IMG/VR virus record: IMGVR_UViG_3300035698_022762
Location: 16,389 to 80,388 of that record
DNA from: a virus
Direction: 5' to 3' (one strand)
Length of the DNA: 64,000 nucleotides
A program made the translations under genes and the position numbers. A model generated the notes under the pieces. The model searched no databases, was not told where the DNA came from, and saw only the letters and a list, made by a program, of their open reading frames with translations. How positions within the stretch are numbered: position 1 is the first letter of the stretch; the number at the start of each line of letters is the position of its first letter. Positions 9,805 through 19,300 of this stretch are shown here, one piece after another.

Positions 9805-10178
9805 TTTTTACGTCTTATCATTGTTTTCTTTTGGTCTTTTTTTAAATCTATTTTTGGATTATCTATATCTGATTTGTTTTTGACAAACTTTTGTTTAGAA
9901 AACTTATACTTATTACCTGAATGTAAAGGCAAATTTCTATAGCCACGTTTTTTCAAAGAATCAACTAGATCATTGTAAGATTCCGCACCTTCAAACCACG
10001 GCTCCCACAACATGCGATTATCATATATTTCTTTTTCTATAGGTTTTTCAAGATGTTCTGGCAGATTAAGTGTAGACAAATCATTTATTTTTGTTGCTGG
10101 AAATTCCTTCCCCGGAAACGTCGTTAGAACTTTGATCCCCTTTTTGTCCCTTTTTGCCAGATAAAGATAATACTTCAT
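9801..10178 (-). CDS. Hypothetical basic protein
   Basis: 125 residues from ATG at 10178; a TTG seven codons upstream is possible. It starts MKYYLYLAKRDKKGIKVLTTFPG and ends in a Lys/Arg-rich tail (KKTMIRRKN). The first 98 nt lie inside the 3' part of the upstream minus-strand gene in a different frame, an unusually long overlap. The 3' end overlaps the plus-strand gene by 4 nt. No family recognised. Confidence 0.55.
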   Translation of the reverse strand: MKYYLYLAKRDKKGIKVLTTFPGKEFPATKINDLSTLNLPEHLEKPIEKEIYDNRMLWEPWFEGAESYNDLVDSLKKRGYRNLPLHSGNKYKFSKQKFVKNKSDIDNPKIDLKKDQKKTMIRRKN

Positions 10179-10329
10179 TTTTTTCAAATTTTCCTTCAAA
10201 AATAATTTTAAATGCTTCTTCTAAAACTAATTTAGTACAGTCGTCCCAATTGCCAAATTGATTACAAAAATCAACTAACGATTGTTTGCCTTTTTGAATA
10301 TCGGTTTTACTTAAATTATTATTAGTCAT
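10081..10329 (-). CDS. Hypothetical protein overlapping its downstream neighbour
   Basis: 82 residues. The first 55 (DIQKGKQSLVDFCNQFGNWDDC...) look like a compact helical domain. The rest is a polar Lys/Gly/Ser tail encoded within the overlap with the next gene. The start abuts the divergent plus-strand ATG at 10330 with no space between them, so the two genes share a bidirectional start region or are read from distant promoters. Function unknown. Confidence 0.5.
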   Translation of the reverse strand: MTNNNLSKTDIQKGKQSLVDFCNQFGNWDDCTKLVLEEAFKIIFEGKFEKNEVLSLSGKKGQKGDQSSNDVSGEGISSNKNK

Positions 10330-10935
10330 ATGCCAATCCCCTTAACACAATATATTAAAATAAAAGACAAGTATTGCATCACATACAGTGGAAGTTGTAA
10401 CGAATACGTGCTTCTTTTAAAGTATTTACGTCCTTCAATGAATAAAGAATTTGAAACCGTAGACATTTGGCTGCATTGCCAAGAAGATTCATATGAATAT
10501 CTGAAAGATGAAAAACAGACGACAAAACATTTAAACGAAAAAGAATTTGCATTTGTCAGAAAAATAAAAGGCAATTTGAAAGAACACCCTGTACAAAAAC
10601 TAATAAAGGAATCTTCCATAAAGATACTGCCATTAAAAAACACTCCTGATGAAAACAATAAAACTTTTTACATTTCCAAACACGGAATATTGCCCACTAG
10701 ATCGTTAAATGAAACTGAAATTAAAAAAATAAAACAGTTCGCTAGCGATAATGGATATAAAGAAATACAAAATTATAAAAATGCAGGATGGATTATAGGT
10801 GTAGAAAATGAAGAAATAATAAAAGGTTACATTAACAATAGCAAAATCTCATTAATTCCAACAGGGGTAGGTACTGATTTATACAAAGAATTGTTTTACA
10901 ATTTAGAAATTTTTCCAATTGCAAAAAACATTTAA
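10330..10935 (+). CDS. Hypothetical protein
   Basis: 201 residues, without signal peptide or membrane segments. It has alternating alpha/beta character, with a C-terminal GWIIGVENEEIIKGYINNSKISLIPTGVGTDLYKELF that has the rhythm of a nucleotide-sugar-binding half of a GT-B enzyme, but there is no diagnostic motif. It starts directly against the divergent neighbour. Followed by about 60 bp with a late-promoter-like box. Confidence 0.5.
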   Translation: MPIPLTQYIKIKDKYCITYSGSCNEYVLLLKYLRPSMNKEFETVDIWLHCQEDSYEYLKDEKQTTKHLNEKEFAFVRKIKGNLKEHPVQKLIKESSIKILPLKNTPDENNKTFYISKHGILPTRSLNETEIKKIKQFASDNGYKEIQNYKNAGWIIGVENEEIIKGYINNSKISLIPTGVGTDLYKELFYNLEIFPIAKNI

Positions 10936-10946
10936 ATATATACACG

Positions 10947-10955
10947 TATATAAAA
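10947..10955 (+). promoter_or_regulatory. Late-promoter-like box TATATAAAA
   Basis: TATATAAAA lies 42 bp before the ATG at 10997. It resembles the T4 late promoter (TATAAATA) recognised by gp55-type sigma factors, one of which is encoded at 63091-63642. The downstream product looks like an abundant virion protein, which fits late expression. No -35 box is needed for this class. Assignment is by similarity only. Confidence 0.4.
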
Positions 10956-10996
10956 TTGAAGGCAAGACACAAAAACACCTTTAATTAGGAGATATA

Positions 10997-11632
10997 ATGA
11001 GCGTATTTAAAGTAAAATTGAACAACAACAGCCAAGGGCAACTGGATCGTAATCCATCCACTGCCAGCGCAGGCAATCTAGGCGATCAATTTGGCACAAG
11101 TAAACAACGTACTGTTTACATTCTAGGCCCAAATAGAGTAAATCGTCTTTTGAGCGATGGTGAAACCTTTACCGATTGTAACTATTGGAAAAGATACGCA
11201 CCCATTTCAGAAGGTGGTCAATCCACTGATGAAAATGCGATTTTGACTATTGTTAGCGACGATGGAAGTGTTTATTCTGATAACGTGGCCGAAAACACTT
11301 ATCCAGTTGTTTGGCTCCCAAGCACTGATGGTATTGTCACGGCTGGCGAAACCTATAGTGATACTGGTATGTCGCTAGACATTGTGACCACTTATGGTGG
11401 ACATGCTGTTTTCTGCGAAATACAGAACTTGGACACCACTAGTGGTGCAGACATTAGCGTAAGACTCAACGGTTCTACAGACGCTACTTTCACCGTTGTG
11501 GCTAACTCTACTCAAGTATTCAACGCAGGCGACTTGACGATTTCTTCAATCGCTATAAGTAACCCAAACTCTGGTGTTACTGTTGATAAGGTTCAAGTTA
11601 TTCTTTCGGTAAAATCTATCTGCAATAGCTAA
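10997..11632 (+). CDS. Probable abundant virion protein
   Basis: 211 residues with a strong Shine-Dalgarno (AGGAGATATA) and less AT-biased codons than its neighbours, the usual mark of a highly expressed structural gene. The N-terminal part contains QRTVYILGPNRVNRLL. The second half is Thr/Ser/Val-rich (residues 120-208), typical of a beta-sandwich such as a decoration or tail-tube protein. It is a monocistronic unit closed by a good terminator. The exact structural role is unknown. Confidence 0.6.
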   Translation: MSVFKVKLNNNSQGQLDRNPSTASAGNLGDQFGTSKQRTVYILGPNRVNRLLSDGETFTDCNYWKRYAPISEGGQSTDENAILTIVSDDGSVYSDNVAENTYPVVWLPSTDGIVTAGETYSDTGMSLDIVTTYGGHAVFCEIQNLDTTSGADISVRLNGSTDATFTVVANSTQVFNAGDLTISSIAISNPNSGVTVDKVQVILSVKSICNS

Positions 11633-11660
11633 TAGTTTTATCAAAGTTCAATGATGATTT

Positions 11661-11694
11661 AAAAGCAAGCCTCAATTGAGGCTTGCTTTTTTTT
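11661..11694 (+). terminator. Rho-independent terminator
   Basis: The perfect stem AAGCAAGCCTCAA/TTGAGGCTTGCTT is followed by a run of eight T. It lies 28 bp after the stop of the virion-protein gene and isolates that gene from the following glycosyltransferase gene. Confidence 0.9.
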
Positions 11695-11708
11695 AACTAT
11701 AATAAATC

Positions 11709-12680
11709 ATGCTAAACAAATTTGTAAAATTAGGTCTAGAAAAACCTGTATTCTCTTTAAAAGATTTTGAAAAGAACAAAAATAAAATACTAATTGTTCG
11801 CAATGCAGGTGGTGTTGGCGATATTTTAATGCACATGATGATGTTTAAAGATTTTAAAAGAATAATGCCAGAAGCTAAAATAGTTTTTGCGTGTCCAAGT
11901 AGGTATCATGAACTGGTTCGTGGGCATCCATATGTAGACGAATTAATAGAATCTAGAAAAATAGAATTTAAAGATTACATTAATCATTACGATACGACAT
12001 CTGCTTGTACAAGACATGAAATAAAAGTTTCACCATTAGCAGACAAAAACAGAAGTGATATTTGGGCCAATCATTGTGGTGTAGAAATAACAGATCACAA
12101 CATGCATATTAACATTTCTGATGAAATGAAAAATTTTGGTGTGGAACAAATAAAAAAAATAAACAAAGAAAACAAACCTTCTGTTGTCATATGTCCGATT
12201 TCAGCCATGAAGTGCAAGAATTTATTGAAACATCATATGGAAGGATTGGTAGACTTTTTAAACAAAAATGATCTTTTTGCCTTTTATACGCATCTAAGAC
12301 CTATAAATGAATTAGATGATTTAAAAGTGCCGGGGATTTTTGGAGTACGATTGAAACAATGGGCAGGGGTCATTAATGCTGCTGATTATGTGATTGCTGT
12401 AGATACAGGTGCGTTTCATCTAGCAGGGGGATTGGGAAAACCTTTAACTGGAATATTTTCATTTGCGGATGGGAAAGTATATGGGAAATATTATGATTTT
12501 GAATTAGTACAAAAGCATAGAGATAATGGGGATTGGGATTGCGGACCTTGTTACAATTGGGAAAATTGCCCAAAATCTAATTCTAATCCAAAACCTTGTA
12601 TAACCGAACTCACAATAGAAATGATTACAGATGGAGTTTCTAAAATGTTAAAAAAACATGGCAAGCAAGTTTTAAAATAG
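11709..12680 (+). CDS. Glycosyltransferase family 9 (heptosyltransferase-like)
   Basis: 323 residues. The N-terminal ILIVRNAGGVGDILMHMMMF matches the GxGDxLM loop of ADP-heptose:LPS heptosyltransferases (GT9, GT-B fold). The C-terminal VIAVDTGAFHLAGGLGKPLTGIF (about 225-250) is the (D)(T/S)GxxHLAxxLGxP nucleotide-sugar-binding signature. A Cys-rich tail (CGPCYNWENCPKS) is common in phage-borne relatives. It would transfer a sugar to an acceptor glycan; acceptor and donor are unknown. It starts just after the terminator at 11661-11694, so it has its own promoter or relies on readthrough. Confidence 0.8.
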   Translation: MLNKFVKLGLEKPVFSLKDFEKNKNKILIVRNAGGVGDILMHMMMFKDFKRIMPEAKIVFACPSRYHELVRGHPYVDELIESRKIEFKDYINHYDTTSACTRHEIKVSPLADKNRSDIWANHCGVEITDHNMHINISDEMKNFGVEQIKKINKENKPSVVICPISAMKCKNLLKHHMEGLVDFLNKNDLFAFYTHLRPINELDDLKVPGIFGVRLKQWAGVINAADYVIAVDTGAFHLAGGLGKPLTGIFSFADGKVYGKYYDFELVQKHRDNGDWDCGPCYNWENCPKSNSNPKPCITELTIEMITDGVSKMLKKHGKQVLK

Positions 12681-12712
12681 AATTTGCTTACTAGTTTAGC
12701 ATAGATAATTAA

Positions 12713-12958
12713 ATGGTAGCTTTTAAAAAAAATGCAGGCGTTGTTACAAAAAATGGTGAATGTAATATTACCATTCAATTAGATTTAAATATAAATCTAA
12801 CTAGCGATGGTATAAACATAGCAGTAAGCGGACAAGAAGCGAAAAACAAAAACCAGCAGCAAATTCAAATTGAAAAAGAAGATGATGATGAAACTGGTTT
12901 TGTTGTTCCCGATTTTAAAGCTTCTAAAGATAAAATAAAGTTTGGAAAGGATGAATAG
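12713..12958 (+). CDS. Small acidic-tailed hypothetical protein
   Basis: 81 residues: a beta-rich N-terminus (NGECNITIQLDLNINLTSDG) and an acidic C-terminus (EKEDDDETGF). It ends 1 bp before the ATG of the actin-like ATPase gene, so it is a candidate partner or regulator of that protein. No family recognised. Confidence 0.5.
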   Translation: MVAFKKNAGVVTKNGECNITIQLDLNINLTSDGINIAVSGQEAKNKNQQQIQIEKEDDDETGFVVPDFKASKDKIKFGKDE

Positions 12959-12959
12959 A

Positions 12960-13976
12960 ATGAGTGTAGGATTTGATGCAGGTACTTATAATTTAATTTG
13001 TTGTAAACGCAATAGCGAAAATAAATTTATTTATAAAAGAGAAGTTAATGCTTTTATAGAGCTTCCTCTTAAAAATAGATTCGTTTTCAACATGATGAAA
13101 CAAGCAGGGGTTCCTTTAATAGAAAGGCCAGATTCAGATGTTGCTTATGCTCTTGGCGAAGCAGCAGTCAATATGGCGTATACGATGAACCAATTAGATT
13201 TAAAACGACCTATGCAACATGGGTGTTTGAATCCAAAAGAAAAAAATGCACAACAAATAATGTCAATCATGATGCATAATTTGATTGGTGATGATGTTGA
13301 TCCCAAAGAACCTTTTTATTATAGCATTCCAGCAAATGCCATTAATGAAGAAACCGACGCTGACTATCACTCTCATGTACTTTCAGCCATTTTTAAGGCG
13401 TATGAAAACAAAGATGGCATGGGCATCACTCCCAATCCTATTAATGAAGCATTAGCGTTGATTTATGCGGAATTGGCTAAAACAGCTTACACAGGCATCG
13501 GCGTGTCTTGTGGATCAGGAATGGTGAATCTTTGTTTTGCTATTTTTGGCGCACCCGTATTTGAATTCAGTATGGTTAATAGCGGGGATTGGATTGACAA
13601 ACAAGCAGCTAAAGTTACTGGAGAGACACCAGCTTTTATAAATCAAGAAAAATTAAAACTTAATTTATTAGAAGATACAGATTCATTGGTAATGAATGCA
13701 ATAAAAGCCCAATACCAAATAATGATACAAAAGACAGTAATGAATATCAAAAAAGGATTAGAAAATTCAAATAATGATGCTAGAGCGGCAGACAAGCCTA
13801 TTGACATAGTGGTTGCAGGTGGCACAAGCCAACCAATAGGGTTTGATAAAATATTTAAAGAGTCAATAGAAAAGGCGAATCTGCCAATCAAGCTAGGCGA
13901 GGTTAGAAGGGCAGATGATCCATTGTATTCCGTTGCTAGAGGATGCCTTATAGCCGCCGAAAACTCACAGGGGTAA
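12960..13976 (+). CDS. ParM/StbA-like actin-family ATPase
   Basis: 338 residues from the ATG with GGAAAGG nine bases upstream; earlier in-frame TTG (12942) and ATG (12951) overlap the Shine-Dalgarno and are less likely. It has the actin/Hsp70 ATPase motifs in order: phosphate-1 VGFDAGTYNL (residues 3-12), phosphate-2 GIGVSCGSGMVNLCF (about 180), and the adenosine motif DIVVAGGTSQPIGF (about 285). Such proteins form filaments that segregate plasmids or position phage DNA and virions. The 81-residue gene just upstream could be an adaptor. No centromere-like repeats are seen nearby, so the cargo is unknown. Confidence 0.8.
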   Translation: MSVGFDAGTYNLICCKRNSENKFIYKREVNAFIELPLKNRFVFNMMKQAGVPLIERPDSDVAYALGEAAVNMAYTMNQLDLKRPMQHGCLNPKEKNAQQIMSIMMHNLIGDDVDPKEPFYYSIPANAINEETDADYHSHVLSAIFKAYENKDGMGITPNPINEALALIYAELAKTAYTGIGVSCGSGMVNLCFAIFGAPVFEFSMVNSGDWIDKQAAKVTGETPAFINQEKLKLNLLEDTDSLVMNAIKAQYQIMIQKTVMNIKKGLENSNNDARAADKPIDIVVAGGTSQPIGFDKIFKESIEKANLPIKLGEVRRADDPLYSVARGCLIAAENSQG

Positions 13977-14009
13977 ACAACATAAAAAAATAAATAATAC
14001 AAAATTAAT

Positions 14010-14399
14010 ATGGGAGACAAAATAAAAAAAGAAATAGTATAAGATGAATATGGGAAACAAGTTGGAACAATAGATGTAAGAGAAGTTAATAAAAAATGGA
14101 GAAACAATGATTCTTATGTCGAAAACAGAATAAAGGCAGGTGAAACAATTCCTGAATATATTAAAAAATATATAATAGGAAATGAAAAACCTGAATACAA
14201 AGCATTTGTTGTTACAGAAGGAACAAATATTATCTGGAGTTTTTTATCAAAAACAAAAAGAAAAGATTATCTTATGGAAAAAGAATTAATAGAACTATTC
14301 GATGCATCTAAAGCCAAAAACAATTTTTCTAATGAGGAAAATTTCAATTACATAATGTCTGGATTCTTGGAACATATTAAAAATCAAAGCAAAAAATGA
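14010..14399 (+). pseudogene. Reading frame interrupted by an in-frame TAA
   Basis: From ATG at 14010 the frame encodes MGDKIKKEIV, then TAA at 14040-14042, then 118 sense codons (DEYGKQVGTIDVREVNKKW...) ending at TGA 14397-14399. The post-stop part has normal phage codon use and protein-like composition, and no ATG follows the TAA until far into the frame. Its stop overlaps the next ATG as ATGA, as true neighbours here do. It is either a recent nonsense mutation, a sequencing error, or stop readthrough. Confidence 0.55.
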
Positions 14400-14692
14400 C
14401 TTATAATCTTAGTCAATTGCATACAAACACAGAAAAGAAAGAAAGAAAGAAAATGGATAAAACGATAATAAAAAAAGTTAATGATTTAGGTGCAAGCGCA
14501 TACATTTTAATGCATGGTTATAAAGTATCTGGAAAGGATGCCGATGGAAGAACAATTTTATTTGAAATACCCGTTGCTGAGGAAAGAGAATTTGAACAAT
14601 TAACAATGGACTACTTAACCAGTGAATATCACAGATTCGATTCTTGTTTAATGTCATTAAAAAAACTAGGCAATTATAATAGTTCAAGATAA
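14396..14692 (+). CDS. DUF5659-like protein
   Basis: 98 residues from the ATG coupled to the preceding stop; an internal ATG at 14453 follows a purine-rich AGAAAGAAAG stretch and may be the true start (79 residues). The core from residue 20 reads VNDLGASAYILMHGYKVSGKD, then a (D)GRTILFEIP strand, the pattern of the DUF5659 family of small phage and bacterial proteins. Function of the family is unknown to me. Confidence 0.55.
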   Translation: MTYNLSQLHTNTEKKERKKMDKTIIKKVNDLGASAYILMHGYKVSGKDADGRTILFEIPVAEEREFEQLTMDYLTSEYHRFDSCLMSLKKLGNYNSSR

Positions 14693-14721
14693 TTATTATG
14701 GCATTTCATATATAAAATATA

Positions 14722-16299
14722 ATGAAAACTAATTTAAATAAAAAAGATACGTCTATAATGGAATATTCAGATAAGGAATTGTTAAATAATTTCTACGTGG
14801 ATGTTGACAAATTGGTCAATGGCCTTCAAGATGATCTTGCTAATATTTTTAGCAAAAGTGTAGATTATTTAAAAAATACTACAGCAAATGCTGGCAACAA
14901 TCCAACAGGAGGCAGCAATAAAAACACACCTTCTAACAACAACAAATCACTTCCTTGGATCAAACATGGATTGAGAGGATTTGTTAGGAAACTGTGGTAT
15001 GGAGATCACCCTAGTAATCCAGATTGGGAAAACGTTAAAGAAAACTTTTCTTTAAAAGAATATAAAATAATAAAAGATCAATCTTTAGAACTTGGCGAAA
15101 AAATAATAGAAGTTTGTTTAAAAGATTTGGTTATACAAGAATCTGAATATAAAGCTGAATTTAAAAATTTATTAGCAGATGTGACAAATAAGTTTAAATA
15201 TGATTTGAGGTCTTTGATATTTAAACATTTGAAAAATAAAAGAAATAGTGTTTCAAAAATGGATATGGAAACATTGGCAAACTACAGATCAAATATTCCT
15301 ACTTCTAATGCTTCTAGTGCTTCTTCTTCTAAAATAGATTTGCCACCCCAATCAAGCACAAGCACAAGTTCGGGTACGCCAAAATCAAGAAAGCCATTTG
15401 AAGGACCAGATGATGGCGGGTATTCTGAACCTGATATCGAAGATAGACCAATATCAGATGTGCCGAAAACAGCATCTTCTAAGCCAAAAGCTCGCCGTAA
15501 GGCCACGTCGATACCACCTTTTGAAACAGCACCAGATGTTGCAGCTTCATCTAAACCAGATGTTGAACCAAAAACTAATCGTAAAAAGGCAACGTCGTCA
15601 TCCAAAACAACATCGACGCCTCCTTTTGAGACAACACCAGACGCAGATGCAAATGTAAATACTACTGCTGAACCTGACAAGGCTCAAGCGTCTGATGGGA
15701 AAGTAGAGCCAACAAAGAGTGCCGAAAAAGCACCTACAGTTTCTAACAACAAATCAAAAGCTCAAGAAGATTCTAGCAAACCTTCTGATAGAGTGCTAGA
15801 TGAAGATAAAGCAGAAGAATTAGGCGTTAAATTGACAATTGTAGACGATGCAAAAGAAAAAAGAAATACTCTTAAAGAATATGGGCTATCTTTAAAATCA
15901 GGTCGACTTATAGGCATGGATTCTATATTGGACGCAATAATAGTTTTAAAGAAAATAATGGATGGCGTTGGTCCTTGGGACATTGATAAAAATATTAGTG
16001 AAATAAGTTCTGATTTCAAAGAACACTTAGGGGCTGATCTTACAAAAGCTGCGAAGGATTTTATTATACAAGCCAAATCTGATCCTGATATATTAGAAAA
16101 ACATCTTCCGGGCATTGATGTTAGAAAATCCGATCCTTTACCAGATATGAGTGACGTAGATGATGATTTTAGTGATTTTGATGAGGTTAAAAGAAGACTT
16201 TCAGGGGATGATCATAGACGTTACGCATATATACTAGAATCTAGAAGAATAAAAGACAAAAAAGCTAAAGTAGAATTTTTGAAAAACAAAATGAAATAA
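14722..16299 (+). CDS. Large protein with low-complexity central linker
   Basis: 525 residues in three parts: a globular N-terminal domain (about 1-185, including LPWIKHGLRGFVRKLWYGD), a Ser/Thr/Pro/Lys-rich linker (about 190-365) with a repeated (I/T)PPFET(A/T)PD segment, and a charged helical C-terminus (about 365-525) with VGPWDIDKNISE. The linker shows two diverged copies of an STxPPFETxPD unit. No enzyme motif. It ends at a bidirectional terminator. Possibly a virion or head-core protein; the role is unknown. Confidence 0.6.
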   Translation: MKTNLNKKDTSIMEYSDKELLNNFYVDVDKLVNGLQDDLANIFSKSVDYLKNTTANAGNNPTGGSNKNTPSNNNKSLPWIKHGLRGFVRKLWYGDHPSNPDWENVKENFSLKEYKIIKDQSLELGEKIIEVCLKDLVIQESEYKAEFKNLLADVTNKFKYDLRSLIFKHLKNKRNSVSKMDMETLANYRSNIPTSNASSASSSKIDLPPQSSTSTSSGTPKSRKPFEGPDDGGYSEPDIEDRPISDVPKTASSKPKARRKATSIPPFETAPDVAASSKPDVEPKTNRKKATSSSKTTSTPPFETTPDADANVNTTAEPDKAQASDGKVEPTKSAEKAPTVSNNKSKAQEDSSKPSDRVLDEDKAEELGVKLTIVDDAKEKRNTLKEYGLSLKSGRLIGMDSILDAIIVLKKIMDGVGPWDIDKNISEISSDFKEHLGADLTKAAKDFIIQAKSDPDILEKHLPGIDVRKSDPLPDMSDVDDDFSDFDEVKRRLSGDDHRRYAYILESRRIKDKKAKVEFLKNKMK

Positions 16300-16339
16300 T
16301 ATTATTAAAAAAGCCGCATTATGCGGCTTTTTTAATAAT
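16300..16339. terminator. Bidirectional Rho-independent terminator
   Basis: The inverted repeat AAAAAAGCCGCAT/ATGCGGCTTTTTT has A and T runs on both sides and lies between two convergent genes ending at 16299 (plus) and 16355 (minus). It can terminate transcription in either direction. Confidence 0.9.
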
Positions 16340-16354
16340 ATAGCAAAATAATTT

Positions 16355-19300
16355 TCATCTAAGCTTAAATTTGTTTTTCAACATATCAAGCTCTACTTCA
16401 AAAGATTCATTATTATTAAACTTCTTTAATTCTAACTCTGTGTCTTTAACACCTGCTTTAAATCTTTCTTGTTCATCAGGAGTCAATCCACCTTGCATAT
16501 AAACTGGTGCTGATTGTGCAGCAGCTTTTTCTGCTTGTCCAAAATACACACTTCCTGTAAAGTATAAAGAAATGACATCTACCATCTTTTTAGGTATGTC
16601 CATTTGATGAGTAGCAAATTTTTTGCCACCTTGTGCTTGCATGCCCATTTTGTCTATTTGAGCTTTAATTTGTGGAGTCATGGCTGGTGGTGAGTCCATT
16701 TTCATATAATTATCAACAAATTGCTCTAAATCCCCTATTGATGGATTGACAGATTTAGCAATTTCATAGATTTTTTCTAATGCAAACTGCTCAAATAATT
16801 CTAAAACGTGATTGTCTTTCCATTTTTCTATTCCGTTTTCAAACGAACTTTTCACTCGATTAACAAAATCTCTCCTTATAGATAAAGAATCCGTCTGTTT
16901 TGGGGCGACTTCTTTATCAGGAGATTGTTGCGGAGTATTGTTTCCAGATTCTTGTCTTCCTTTAAATGTTTTATACATTTCTTCTTTAGCAAATTCATTA
17001 GCTTCTTTTTCATTAAAAGCCTCTCCTTTTTGCTTTTTGGCAAGTTCAAATCTTTTAACAAAATAGTGATGCATTAATGCAGCACCAGCAATATTTGCTA
17101 TCATATCTTTTTCAGACACGTTTCCCGGTGCCGAACTTTTTATATTGTTAATAGCTGCAAACAAGTTAGCAAATGAGTGTCCTGCAAAATCGGCAGATAA
17201 AGCATCAGATGCAGGAATATTCTTTCGATAAAGCATTTTCGTTTCCGAATCTAACAATCCTTTTTTATGATCGTCAAAAGCAGAACGGTCTATTTGCTTC
17301 TTTTCTTTCTGCATAACCTGCAAAGCTGTTTCCATGCCTTCGCTGCTTGATGCACTTACGTTTTTGCTTTTTAATCTTCTAGTTCCTGTGCCGTCAATAT
17401 CAAGTTGAGTAATTAACGTTAAGTAGGTCATTACTTTTGAACGAAGATGCAACCACAAATATGTGCCTGATTTATGCTTTTCAGTTGCAGAAGAACCATT
17501 TCTCATTTTTTCCAAAAATTCTTGAAATGCAGGATTGGCTGTTATTCTTCTTACATATGCAATTACATTATACATTATTTGAGGCTTGTTTATTTCTAAA
17601 GCCGCTTTCAGACTACGGTCTTTTACTTTGCCTATTTGACTATTTACAGCCTGTGCAATAGCTGAAATTTTTACTTCTTGTTCAGGATTATCATGCTCAC
17701 CTAAATTTTTATAACCTTTAGAAGTTCTCCCTAATTCATTATAGTACTTTCTAGCTAAATCAGGTACGTTTTCAGGTTCTGCTTCAATGGCAGTCTTTAA
17801 CCCTTTTTCTGCATTAGGCAAATCTTCTAAGTCATGCGCCGTTAGATTTTCCACGCCCCCATTTTCAACAAACCAATCTACGCAATCTTCATTAGAAGTC
17901 ACTTTCTCTTTTAATTTTCTTAAATATTCATTAGTATCTTTTTTAATTTCTTCTACATCATCCGATTTTAAATAAGACTTAGCAGAGCCTTCTACTGGAC
18001 CACCGAAAAAAGGTTCCAATTCTTCCCAATCTTTTGGATCAGAATGGTACATCATTTTTTGGTTTTTTCCTACGTTGAAACCACCAACTGTTCTATATCC
18101 AGACCATATATTGCCAAAGCTATATTTTTCTTTACCTATATAAAGAGGGTTCTCCATGCCAACTTTTAGAGGATCATGTGAATTTCTAACGCCACTAAAA
18201 GCTGCATGTGCATAATCATATGCGTCGAGCCTTTTAGCGTTTTTAATTACATGTTTTCTTAGAGGCATCAACCTACTATCAATATAATCATTTAAATACT
18301 TTTTGACTTCTTCTTTGTCTTTAATATTTATTTTTTTTGACTTCAACCAAAGCTTAAGCTTTTTATAAGACTTTGCTTCTTGATATTGCTGCATTGTGAG
18401 CTTAGTGGTTTTACCCGTATTTAATTGTTGCTGTATCAGATTTACAGAACTATTATAATCGGTTCTAATGAATTCATCCAAAGATTCGTCATCGCTAATT
18501 AATTTACGAATAAAGTCTATTCTGTTTTGCACATCTTCAAATCTATTAAAAGTTTTAGAATGCACTTGTTTACCGGGCAATAACGCAGGCAAATCTTTTA
18601 CATCACTTTCAACGTAATCATTGCCTTTTTTGGTTTTTCTTTCGTACCCCCAAAAAACACCACCATCAGGATGTTTTTCTGATGCCTTTTGAACATTAAA
18701 CACGGAGCTTTCTGGCACTCCTGCTTTTAACATTTGATTGCGAATGCTTTCTAGTTTATGAGAATTAAAATAAGCTGTTTCTCCTTGCTTCCCCGTAGAA
18801 TCCATTCTAATATTGTCTTGTCCAAATTTTGTTTCAGGGTCTAATAAGAGTGTGTTTCTTTTCCACCCATTAATTGCCTTGCTCATGGATTGGTAATTAG
18901 AACCACGCCATCCTTTAGCAACAGCTACGCCACCAATACCTCCACGCATTTTTGCATCGCTTAAATCGGCACCTATCAATCCACCTTTGTCTATACCTTG
19001 CTTTTTATATTCGGCGGCTTTTCTCGCATATTCTTTTTTCTGATCTGGTGTGAGTTTTTCACCCCTTAAAGGTTCTATATCAATAGCTCTTTCAAATTTG
19101 TCAAGCAAATGATTAACGAAGGTATTAACATTGTATATGTTTGTTGCCCCTCTTTTACCAGCTAAAGGTATTTTCTGAATATCATTGAACTCTCTACCTT
19201 TTTCTTGTGCTTGTTTAGCCCTAACAAGTAAATTAGTATAACGATAGTTCATGGCAGCAGCCCATTGCGGCGGCGGAAACTGATATAGATAAAATATATC

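Noticed and set aside
15398-15658. 86-codon frame rich in Gln, His and Leu inside the linker of the 525-residue gene
   Set aside because: It is a frame-shifted reading of the Ser/Thr/Pro/Lys-rich linker, with typical shadow composition.
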